Positions 1 to 9,480 of a stretch of 64,000 nucleotides of DNA are shown piece by piece. Origin of the DNA: Geosiphon pyriformis (lineage: Eukaryota; Glomeromycota; Glomeromycetes; Archaeosporales; Geosiphonaceae); contig JAAOMT010000436.1 in NCBI GenBank assembly GCA_016748015.1, positions 1,111,327 to 1,175,326 on the forward strand, given 5' to 3'. The notes beneath the pieces are model-generated. The model made no database searches. It saw only the letters and a list, made by a program, of their open reading frames with translations, and had not been told where the DNA came from. Numbering within the stretch: the stretch's first letter is position 1; each line of letters starts with the position of its first letter. A program made the translations under genes and the position numbers.

Positions 1-1
1 G

Positions 2-904
2 GACTCTCAAGCTGGACTGTCTTCGTTTCTTGCTACCAGCGCTTTTGTTGATGATACTATTTGGGTTGGTAGCAGCCAGACTGCTACACAACGCATTCTT
101 GATGTGGCTAGCGAGTTTTTCAGGTTTAACAATATTTCTGTAAATAACAACAAAACAGTGGCCATCCTCATCAATTGTCAGGTGCTGGACCCTCATTTAA
201 CTATTAGTGGTGCACCTATTTCTATTGCCAAGAAAGGGGAATCTCATTGTTACCTAGGCATTTTTTTATCTTCTGAAGGTTTCTCAAAGCCCAGCTTAGC
301 TAAGGCCTAGGCAGATGTGTGGTTTTTTGTAAATCTAGTTTTGAGAAAAGCAGTTTCTAATAAACAGTGTGCGTATTTGGTATCTGCGGTTTTTTTTCCT
401 ATCATCAGCTATAGAACTCAGTTTAGTTTCATTTCTGTGGGCATTTGTAACAAATGGGATGCTCTGGTGTGCAAGATCTTGAAGTCCAAGTCTGGATTGC
501 CCCATAATTTCCCCAATGATGCACTGCTCCACCTCTTATTGTATGGTTTGAAGACTTTTGAGCAGATTCAAGCTGAGAGTAAATTGGCGTCCGCTGTTGC
601 TTTTGCAAACTCTGCTGGTATTTTGGGTCATCTTTTTTCTCATAGGGCTCATGATCTTTAAGTACTTAGCTGGCACCCACGTTACCCTTTGCTGTTTCCA
701 TTTCGTATTGGTGTTAATCCCTCAAACAATTTTTTGGCTGGTGTGATTTGTATTTTTTCTGGGTATAATTTGTCTTTAGGAGGTTCTCTGGCTTGTGCTT
801 TTCGTCGTTGGTGCAGTACTCCTATGTCTTTGGTTCTTGGTAAATTCCGTTTTTTCAAGTGTGTCTCTTTGCTTAGACGTTATGGAATTGCTTTCGTGGA
901 ATAG
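2..904 (+). pseudogene. LINE copy 1 ORF2: reverse transcriptase C-terminal part
   Basis: Fragment of the LINE reverse transcriptase, which would copy element RNA at a nicked chromosomal target. The catalytic box FVDD (equivalent to YADD) is intact at 44-55, unlike copies 2 and 4 where it reads FVDN. Downstream conserved text (SYRTQFSFI, YGLKTFEQ) carries through 660 and matches copies 2 and 4. In-frame stops at about 308, 659 and 902 break it, but the frame is the same throughout. Most stops sit where other copies have Gln or Trp codons, consistent with transitions. Not functional. Confidence 0.85.
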
Positions 905-1048
905 CTTTATGACTGTAATGATAATGTTTTCAGTTAAGGAACCTTCAAGCATTGGAAGAGGCTAGACCCTCGTGGTCCAGTCCCTTTCTGGTTTGTTTTT
1001 TCTGTTCGCTTTCTTGGTGGTGTTGTATCTTTCTCCTCAAATTCTTCT

Positions 1049-1552
1049 TTGGTGGATGGTCATGCTGTGTCTGATATTTATCTTTCTCATAATTTTGGTG
1101 TGATTCATAATGCTTTGCTGACCGTTAATGCTGTCCGCCTTTCTGTGTATATGGATGGATCTTTTTTTGGTCTGGGTACTGTTGACGTGAGAGCAGATGC
1201 TGCCATTTTTTTTAAGGACATTAACTTGGGTTTAGGTGTTGGAGTGTCTGGTTTGGTTTCTTCTACTCTGATGAAGCTGCAAGCCATAGCTTTGGTCCTT
1301 GAGTGTGTTCTTTTTTCTTGTTTGATTGATTTGTTCTTGGATAGCCAAGCTGCTTTGGATGCATGTAGGTTGGAGTTTTTGCTGGTTTGTCTGGATTTCA
1401 GGAACCGCTGTTGGATCAAGTGTCATCACATTGTGACTGTTATTTGTCAAAAAAATTTGGATGTGAATTGGGTTAAGGTGAAAGGTCACTCAGGTGTCTC
1501 TGGCAATGAGCGTGCTGATGCACTTGCCAAAAATGCTGCTTTCTCTGCTTAG
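1049..1552 (+). pseudogene. LINE copy 1 ORF2: RNase H domain
   Basis: RNase H domain that would degrade the RNA strand of the RNA:cDNA hybrid. Visible motifs in order are YMDGS (first Asp), TLMKLQAIALVLE, LDSQAALDA (second Asp) and KVKGHSGVSGNERADALA (final His and Asp region). The glutamate seen as TELKAIALALE in copy 4 and VELQAIALALE in copy 2 is lysine here (E to K, a G-to-A change), so the catalytic set is incomplete. In frame with the RT fragment upstream; a stop near 1550 ends the open segment. Confidence 0.9.
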
Positions 1553-1662
1553 CACCTACTTCATTTAGTCAGTGAACATTTTCTATGTGCTGGTGGTACA
1601 GCGGTTTCTGGTAATTCTAGACACTTTGTTCGTGATATTTTCCAGTTAGTTCATCGAACTCA

Positions 1663-2427
1663 TTGGGAGGTTGGAGTAGGTTGCGTATTGTGGATGATAG
1701 TTTGCATGCTGATATCAATTGGTCTAAGTCTTCTATGGTGTGGCACCCCAATTCTTACTTGGCATCAGGTTTTACCAGCATGCGCATGGCAGGCTGTCAT
1801 ACTTACTTTATGAAGGCTCTCTATCATCGGCTTCCTGTTGCTGTGCACAAGCGTTTATATGATAGGAGATACTCCAGTGTGGTCTGTCTGTTCTGTGGTG
1901 ATGTTGAGATCTTGGATCATGTCTTTTCGTGTCCTCAGGATGCTGTTGGCCATGCTTGTTTGTTGGGCACTCATGTTTCAGCTTGGGAGGCTCTTTCTGG
2001 TCTATCTCGCTCTTCTTTATGTGTCTTACAGGTCTTGGCTTCTTGTGTTTCTGAAGTTGGAGTTGGTGTTGCTCTATATAAGAGCTTTGTTTTTGATGAA
2101 TGGTTTCATGAGTCGGTCTTGGTTTTTAAAGATTCTAAGGAGGGTACTAAAAGGATTGTGAGCTTTGTGCGTGAGTTCTGTTTTGCATTTCGGGATGATA
2201 TTTGGTTGGTCCATGCCAAACACCAAGCGTTTATGGAAAAGCACGGTTTGATTCCACATAATGGCTTCACTCCTGCTTCTGTGTCTGGTTTGCCTATGGT
2301 GTTTTTGGCTGGTGTGGTTAGATTGCTGGGGGTGGCTGAGGCTTTTGGAGTTGGTTTCGGGTTTCGTAAGTTTTGTCCATTTTTTTCAGGTATTGAAGAT
2401 TTGGTTTCTGTACATATAAGTGTATAG
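1663..2427 (+). pseudogene. LINE copy 1 ORF2: C-terminal zinc-knuckle domain
   Basis: C-terminal domain of the LINE polyprotein, one frame away from the RNase H segment. It has the knuckle CLFCGDVEILDHVFSC (C-X2-C-X7-H-X3-C). Equivalent knuckles occur in copy 4 (CLFCSNVEISDHAFSC) and copy 5 (CLLCGGVEFSDHAFTC). Such a domain is expected to bind nucleic acid during target-primed reverse transcription. The open frame runs 765 nt to a natural-looking stop at 2425-2427, just before the conserved 3' UTR, so this is the best preserved part of copy 1. Confidence 0.8.
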
Positions 2428-2570
2428 TATAGTCCTGACTGGCCCGAGTGGCTGGTCACGTGTAATAAGTGCATGATTCACACCTAGTTTAGATCATTTG
2501 TATAATATATAGTATTAGGTCGTGTTTGGACCTCACTCATTAAATAAAAAATCAAAAAATCAAAAAATCC
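2428..2570 (+). other. LINE copy 1 3' UTR and A-rich tail
   Basis: Conserved LINE 3' UTR containing GAGTGGCTGGTCACGTGTA and TTAGATCATTTGTATAAT, ending in a short A-rich repeat. The same block closes the LINEs at about 40884-41018 (+), 49200-49345 (+), 53560-53680 (-), 61553-61680 (-) and the fragments at 47933 and 50271 (-). In LINEs this end is usually what the RT recognises. Confidence 0.8.
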
Positions 2571-4836
2571 AATACATGATAAAAAAATGGTAATAGTAAT
2601 ATGTTTTAAAACAATGAATAATTTTAGCATTTATAGGCTAAATATATACTGTCAAATTAAATACAAATCATTTTATATGAATATTTATAATAAATCTTAT
2701 ATCATAGTTATAATTAGCAAAATAGTCTACTAATAACAATATAGTTTGGTTTTTTTTATGCAGCTAATAATTTTAATTAACAAGTTACTATCAAAAAATA
2801 TTACCAGTTATCTAAGCATAAGTGTTTAAATAATATTTAAAACCAAATTGGTTTTCTGTTTTTTTTTGAAAACAGTGTAGATATTTAACATAACTAATAA
2901 TAAGTGGTGATAAATATTCAGTTCTATTAATATTAGTTGTAAAGACAAATATTAATCACATTTTTGATTGTTTAATACTATAATATAGTATTGTTACAAA
3001 ACTTTGATTTGGTAATATGGCATAAAATAGTACAGTTTTATCCATGTTAAAAATATTGTATAACTTTTAATCAACAAGAAATGTCATTATATATACTCAT
3101 TTATTTTTAATATGTTCAATATTGGCTAATAATATTTATCATAAAAGTAAAGTAAATGCAATCTAACATAGTTTTTAAAACTCTTAAACTAGTTATTGAA
3201 TAGTTTTTGGCATTTATTTTCTGGAATATTTAATTAATTATAAAACTTTATGCCAGCAGCTTAAATTACATCTTAAATAAATATTATTTTATACAATTCT
3301 GCTTCTTAAACAAAAATAATAAGTGCTTTATTAAAGTCAAGATTACATATTATATGTATATGCTTATTAGTCAAATTACATATTGTATTTGCTTATAAAC
3401 AAAAATTTGGTTTATTTTTGATCCAAGCTAAAACTAAAGACTATTTTATATATAAAAAATTATTTTTTTTAAAGTGTTTTGCAGTTTTTAATTGGTTTTT
3501 ATTATTTGTATAATATTAATTAAGCACTATAAGCTTATTATAAAGTATAATATTTTTATAACTTTGTAGAATACAAGCTAAAAAGATAGTATGCTTTTGC
3601 TATTAAATATAATAGAATCAAAAGACAAAAAAAAAGTACAATTAAAACTTTGATTAGATAGAACTGATCCAAAAATCTGATTTAATTACTTATATAATTG
3701 ATATTAATTTAAAACTTTAAACAATTTGAAATTTTAATTTAATTATTTATATAATCAATAATAATTTAAATCTTGAAACAATTCAAAACTCTGACTTAAT
3801 TACTTATATAATTAATAATAATTTAGAGCTTGAAACAATTTAAAACTTCAATTTAATTACTTATAAAATTAATAATAATTTAGAACTTGGAACAATTCAA
3901 AACTCTAATTTAATTATTTATATAATTAATAATAATTTAAAACTTAAAACAATTTGAAATTTTAATTTGATTATTTACAAAATTAGTAATAAGTTAAAAT
4001 TTGAGACAATTCAAAACTCTAACTTGATTACTCATATAATTGATAATAATTTAGAACTTGGGATAATTTAAAACTCTGACTTGATTATTTACAAGATCAA
4101 TAATAATTTAAAACTTAAAACAATTCAAAACTTCAACTTAATTATTCATAAAATTAATGATAATTTAGAACTTAGAACAATTCAAAACTTCAATTTGATT
4201 ACTCATATAATTAATAATAATTTAAAACTTAGAACAATTTAAAACTATAACTTAATTACTCACAAAATTAGTAATAATTTAAAACTTAAGACAATTCAAA
4301 ATTCTGACTTGATTATTTACACAATTAATAATAATTTAAAACTTGAGACAATTTGAAACTTTAACTTAATTACTTACATAATTAATAATTATTCTGTTAA
4401 ATAAGTAATGTTATATTATCATATAGCATTTTTAATCATAAAAATATTGATTTGTTTTACTGCAATTTTACTAGAATTAGCAGAATTTAAACTAAATTTA
4501 GTATCTGAAATAATTTATACTAATAGTAAAAAGTTATAAGTTATTAGATATTACAGATATAAGTTATAAACATAAAAATTTTTTAATTACTAAATTAGTA
4601 GATTCAAAATGCTATAACTTATTACAGATTATGAGTTATCTTAATATGAGTTATTTTAGGTTTGATTGTAGTAATTTTTGATTTTTTTTAATATTTATTA
4701 AAACTAATTATGTTATTTTAACTAAAAATAAAAATATAGCTTGTATTATTTTTTTATTTTGTAATATAATAATAATTTTTTATATATTTAACATTAAAAA
4801 AATTTGTTTTGAATATTTTAAATTAAATTTTGTATA
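2571..4836. other. AT-rich gene-free stretch
   Basis: Very AT-rich DNA with no convincing open reading frame. The only organised feature I see is the 57-bp tandem array at 3661-4400, described separately. 2571-3660 and 4401-4836 hold nothing I can recognise. Confidence 0.6.
3661..4400 (+). repeat. 57-bp tandem repeat array, about 13 copies
   Basis: The landmark acaatt/ataatt recurs at 3721, 3778, 3835, 3892, 3949, 4006, 4063, 4120, 4177, 4234, 4291 and 4348: exactly 57 bp each time with no indel. 57 is 19 codons. In the frame starting at 3661 each unit reads like NSDLITYIINNNLELETIQ; the last codon is CAA in some units and TAA or TGA in others, and that codon accounts for nearly all the stops. 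It is either a decayed coding repeat or a non-coding satellite whose length happens to be a multiple of three. Confidence 0.85.
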
Positions 4837-5089
4837 TATTTTATTAAGGTTCTGATGTTCAGTTTGGTTTGATTTGGTTTGAGTTCAATTGAATTATTAA
4901 ATTAAACTAAACTTAAACAAAAGATTTGGCAAAATTTTAAATTCAAATTCAAACCAGACTTAAAATTACCAAACTTAAATCAAACTCAAACACATATAAC
5001 AAGTCTGATTTAAGTTTAATTCGAAGTTCATAAACATGTTCAAGTTTAATTATTAAAAACATTATATTATACTATATTATTATTTAATT

Positions 5090-5300
5090 TTTTTTTCAAT
5101 AGTTCTTAAAAACACTGTACTATTCCTATAGTTTTAGGCACTAAGTAAAATTTCATATTTGTAATCATATTCTCACTTGCAAAAAAGACATATTTAAAAG
5201 CAACAAATAATTCTTGGATTGTTAAATAATTATGAGCCATATATGCAAGATAAAAAAATTGTGTTTAATATGCCTAAATATCGAATTATTAATAATAATA
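5090..5300 (-). pseudogene. hAT copy 1 transposase: C-terminal dimerisation segment
   Basis: Inverted counterpart of the segment at 43440-43640 in hAT copy 2, where the text FEHAFSVDKNIITDIR resembles the hAT C-terminal dimerisation region (canonical SERAFS...). Here it lies on the minus strand and is heavily decayed. It is separated from the rest of the transposase (9481 upward) by the inserted gypsy relic and LTR. Recognised mainly by nucleotide similarity to the right-hand copy. Confidence 0.55.
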
Positions 5301-5589
5301 TGGTTGAAACCCATACTTTTTATTAGTTATTACATGTATTAATCATTGATGTCATATAATTAGCCACTTTATTTTTAGATAGTGATCATTAACTTGATTA
5401 ATGACCTGATCATTAACCTGATTATTAATTTAATTATTAATTTGGTCATTAATCACTTTTAATAGCTATATAAATAATAAGTCTCTTAGCTATAGAAAGA
5501 TATGATCAAAGTAACAAAATAAAATTCACTATTAATTACTTTTTTTTATATTGCTTATTTCCTTTTCTTTATTTTCAAGTATCTGAACA
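5301..5589. repeat. LTR-like segment (family D, tentative)
   Basis: Begins exactly where hAT copy 1 stops matching copy 2. It starts TGGTTGAAACCC and ends TCTGAACA, with a TATA-like ctatataaataa near 5465 and a pyrimidine-rich stretch before the end. That fits a short LTR (289 bp), but I see no target duplication and no second copy in the window. Confidence 0.35.
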
Positions 5590-5654
5590 TCTTGGGATAA
5601 AAGATTACTTGTTGGCATTCATATATTTTATCTTTTTTTTTTCTTGATTTATAT

Positions 5655-6444
5655 TGTTAGAATTAGCTTAAGAAGTAATTGCTTGTTTTTGTGATTTATT
5701 AAATAAAGAAATAATTAAGAAGCACAACAATATCTGTTATTAATTCTAAAAATTGCCAAGTTGAAGCATAAAATAATAGCAGTAGTGTTATTTTGTTAAC
5801 AATTATAGACTATTCCTCTATTTTCAGATTTTCAAAAAAAATTTATAACTGTAATTTTTATAAGACTGATTATGCACATTGAATCTTTACTCATTCAATT
5901 TACTTTTTTATTGTAATTTTCTCTTTGATTATTTCTATAAAAAAAAATAATAAAATAATAAAAAAATAATAAAAATAATAAAAAGAGAATAATGAAATAA
6001 GCCAAGACAAAAGAAAGTTAGTATCTCGTTAATAGCTATAATTAAAAGCTATTGTTCTAGGATGGTTAAATATCAGTAATTATCAACATGAATTGTTGAT
6101 AAATAGAAAGATGAATTGCAATATTTTAATAACTATTTTATTAATATTTGATGTTTTTACTTTAAGTTATAAAATACTATCATATGAAAGGATAAGTATA
6201 GGATTAAAACTGAAGATTCTAAGCTAAAGATTCTGTTTTTTTCTGCTTTTAATGCTACTGTTATATATACATAAATTTTATTGTACAAGATTCTTTGAAT
6301 TTCTTAATTTTCTAGCCAGAAATTCTAAAATTTCAGGAATCCTGTAATTTTTTGAGAGAAATTCTGGAATTCCACTTTTACTATGTTTTATTTTGATTGG
6401 CTAATTATGTATTAATATATAATTTTTATATTTTATGAGTAACA
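5655..6444 (-). mobile_element. Solo LTR, family A (A5), degraded
   Basis: The right half (about 5985-6444) aligns clearly with the family A LTRs at 24571-25466 and 41019-41845, including the GGAATCCTG/GGAATTCC-rich zone and the terminal GAGTAACA. The left end is less sure; TGTTAG at 5655 is the best candidate. The flanks are ATAT (5651-5654) and ACAT (6445-6448), a 4-bp duplication with one transition. It interrupts the integrase relic of the older gypsy element. Confidence 0.55.
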
Positions 6445-7560
6445 ACATTCATAAAAACTCTTCATTAGCACACTTAGGAAGAAACAATATAATCCAAAGA
6501 ACACTTGAATATTATTTTTGGCCATACATATACTAAGATATTTGACAATATATAGAATTATGTAATAATTATTAAAGAAAAAGAAGAATTTACCCTATTG
6601 AATCTTTAAATTTAATCAAAGTTGGACAACTTTTTGACAAAATGAAAATCAATTTAGTCAAACTATTACTCATTACAATCCAAGGAAATTATTATATTAT
6701 AGTTATAGTAGATTATCTCACCAAATAGCCTAAAACCAGAGCTATTTAAAAAGCAAACACAAAATTAGTAGCAAATTTCATTTATAAAAACATTATTTGT
6801 AAACATAAATCCCCAATTAAACTCTTATCTAATCAAAGAACACACTTTGTAAACAATTTAATACAAAGAATTTGTAAATAATTCAAGATCAAAAAACTTT
6901 TATTATTACTTTCTTATTCTAACAAATAGATTAGTAGAATATTTTAACTGAACATTGTGTAAATTACTAGCCAAAGTTTTAACTAATTTTGAGTAAAAAT
7001 AGAATATCTTTATTTCATTAATGTTATTAGCATATAGAATATTAAAACAAAATACTATAAAACACATACCATTTGATTTTACCTATAGAAAAACAGCAAT
7101 GCTACTAATTAATTTTATTGTGAAAACATATTTAGTACAACCAATTAACAAAAAAAACTTTTAAGAGACATTATAATAAAAAGTTTACATTTTTTTTAGT
7201 ACATTAAAAGGAAAAAAATAAATAGTAGCAACTTATATTAAATACTTTCAAGCTTAACAAAAAGAACAACATAACAAAAAATTGTTACCAGTTACTAATA
7301 AATTTAAAATTGAAAACAAAGTTTTCTTATACAGAACTAAAACTGAAAAAAATAAAGTGGAAAATTTGAACATAAATAGAACAGACAATTTTATATTCAT
7401 AAAATTTTAGATAATAAATCATACAAGTTAAAACTTGATGACAAAATTCTAACCAAAGTTGTACATAAAGATTGATTAAAACATTATTATTTTAGAAACA
7501 ATTTTGAACTATTAATTTCACAAATTAGTATATATTTTTTGTTAATTAATCCAAAGATAT
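6445..7560 (+). pseudogene. Ty3/gypsy integrase relic (element C)
   Basis: In the plus strand the text follows the gypsy A integrase at 27340-26290: an AHLG and YYFWPYIY region (zinc-finger part), a KVGQLFD block, IVIVDYLTK, then LSNQRTHFVNNLIQ (cf. LLDQGTYFVN in A), LLLSYSNK, an INFIVKTYL part and the C-terminal FSYTELKLKK block. It would have joined cDNA to the chromosome. It is riddled with stops, and conserved Gly, Glu, Cys and Trp positions are replaced in the direction of G-to-A and C-to-T. The upstream half of the element is missing. Clearly dead. Confidence 0.75.
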
Positions 7561-8402
7561 TCCTTGATATTTAGAACTAATAGTTATTATAAAACAACAA
7601 CCAAGTTTGAACATTTAATTTAAAATAATACAGAAACATTAAACAAAAATAGTAAAATAACTACCAAAAAATACAAAACCAAAAATAGATAAAAATCTCT
7701 ATACCAAAAATAATTTCTTTTTTATTTTTTTGTTTTACAAAATTTATTTATAATGTTTATTTCCTGAAACATTTAACAAATATTCCAAAAATTAATGTTA
7801 GCTTTAAAAACACTTTCTGACTTATTTATAATAATCAATAGAAATCAAATTAATTATATTCAAAAAAAAACTACAGTCTTAATAGTAAATAATTTTTAGA
7901 AATATTATTCTTATAAAAAAAACACAAGAAATCATTCTGAAAGTCAATTACCAAAACTTTTAAAACAAGTTTTGAAAAAAAAATTATTGTTCATACCTAT
8001 TAATATTTTTTTAAATGTCACAATACAACAAAAACTTCAAATGTGTTTTAATGAAAGCAGTGAATATATCTCTAATTATTAATATTTTCAAATTAAAAAA
8101 ACACTGTACCAATGAAAACTAGAATTTGAAGCAACCAATCTTATTTTTAAAGCTATATAAAAGTGAATACACAATAAATTCAAGACAACAACTAGACCAA
8201 TAAATGCTTGCTACAAACCCAGAACAGCTTTTAGACTCCATAACTTATTTAATACATGTAAAAACATTCTACAAAATCCAATATTTTAACCAATAAAGAT
8301 TTAATATATTGGCAAGTTTACAGAACTGAAATTTCAACAATTTTTAAACCAAATTATTTTAATAATCTTGGATTATTATCTCGAAATCACAGATAGTACT
8401 TG
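7561..8402 (+). other. 3' internal region of gypsy element C
   Basis: AT-rich stretch between the integrase relic and the 3' LTR. It occupies the same place as the poorly conserved 3' coding tail of elements A and B. I could not assign protein motifs with confidence. Confidence 0.4.
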
Positions 8403-8435
8403 GATTTTAATAAAGTTTAGTCTTAAAAAAAATTA
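8403..8435 (+). promoter_or_regulatory. Decayed polypurine-tract region of element C
   Basis: Directly before the LTR start at 8436. It aligns with the pre-LTR motif of elements A and B: their GATTTCAATGGAGCTC reads GATTTTAATAAAGTTT here, and their AAAGGAGGG tract has become all A. Each readable substitution in the motif is a G-to-A or C-to-T transition, apart from a short length change in the purine tract. Confidence 0.65.
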
Positions 8436-9480
8436 TGTTATTAGTAGAATTTTAGTCATAAATTAACATAAAATTACTCTTATAATTTCTATTATTAATT
8501 AATATATATTAATATTGTTTCAATTATTACTTATTACTTAATTAAATTATTAAATATTATTATTTAATTAATAATCCAATTTGTACAATAAAAATTAAGA
8601 TGATTAAATAACATAATACTTCAAACTATATAACATTCAAGAATTTGCTGAAATTTGTAGAAATTTGCCAAAATAATAAATAGTTTACTAAAATAGTTAA
8701 TAATTTGTCAAAATAACTTGTAGTTCGACAAAATATATCTTTAGTTTATTAAAATTATAATAAAAAAAAAAGTTCAAGTTTATAGACTAATATTACAACA
8801 AATTATATAAAAAAAAAACTTCTCTCTTTGAAAAAATATATCTTATTATAGATATCTTAGTTAAAATTTATCATTGTTAGTATAATTCAAAATAAAATAT
8901 ATTTTAAAAACTAATTTTTTTAGTTATTACATTTAAAATTCTCCAAAACTCAACTAATGTTTTGAAATTAATTAGCTATTAATTTTAGTAATTTGTTAAT
9001 AACTCCAGATCTAAATAGAAAACAATTTTTTTAACAAAATTCTATTTCTTTTACATTTTCTTTATTTTTCTCTTTATTTTTCTTTTTTTTTCTTAATATA
9101 ATTATTAGGGTAGCTTATAAACAAGATTTTTGTAGAAAAGTTGATTTTTACCACAAAGTAACTATATATTTTTAGTGAGCTTCTAAACAAACAATTCTTG
9201 GAAAAGAATTGACTTTTACTACAAAGTAACTATACATTTTTAGTAAGCTTCCAAACAAGCAATTTTTGAAAAAAAGTTGATGTTTACTACAACATAACTA
9301 TACAAAATAATTGGTATAGAATTGGCTATTTTACTTATAAGCCCAGTAGTTTAAATTATAAAAGATAATTTAAAAATAAATTCAGTTATTGAAAGTTTAC
9401 AAGCTTCTAATAAACAGAAATTAACAACAATTAAACATTAAACAACATTTAAAAAAAGAGACCAAAAATTTTTGGTAATA
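8436..9480 (+). mobile_element. 3' LTR of element C (LTR C1)
   Basis: Starts TGTTAT after the decayed polypurine tract and ends GTAATA at 9475-9480, matching the TGTTAC...GTAACA termini of family C. The body aligns with the same-strand copy 46180-47093 and with the inverted copy 48402-49965. It contains three about 67-bp direct repeats at 9112-9310. The right end coincides with the return of hAT sequence. Confidence 0.75.
9112..9310 (+). repeat. Three about 67-bp direct repeats inside LTR C1
   Basis: agcttnnaaacaa recurs at 9112, 9178 and 9246, each followed by an aagtaactatanatttttag block. LTR C2 (46800-46925) and LTR C3 (48575-48710, inverted) carry only two units, so the copy number varies between LTRs of the family. 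Confidence 0.7.

Larger units (their letters stand above)
1..2570 (+). mobile_element. LINE retrotransposon, copy 1 (3' half)
   Basis: Non-LTR retrotransposon cut at its 5' side by the window start. It keeps the end of the reverse transcriptase, the RNase H domain, a C-terminal zinc-knuckle domain, a 3' UTR and an A-rich tail (about 2541-2570, a short repeat of the aaaaaatc type). The domain order matches the full-length LINE at 53535-60425 and the split LINE at 14260-41018. ORF2 stays in one frame from the window start to about 1665, then shifts by one to the end at 2427. RNase H placed before a terminal CCHC knuckle suggests an I/Tad-like clade; this is from family knowledge and was not tested by phylogeny. 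Confidence 0.9.
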
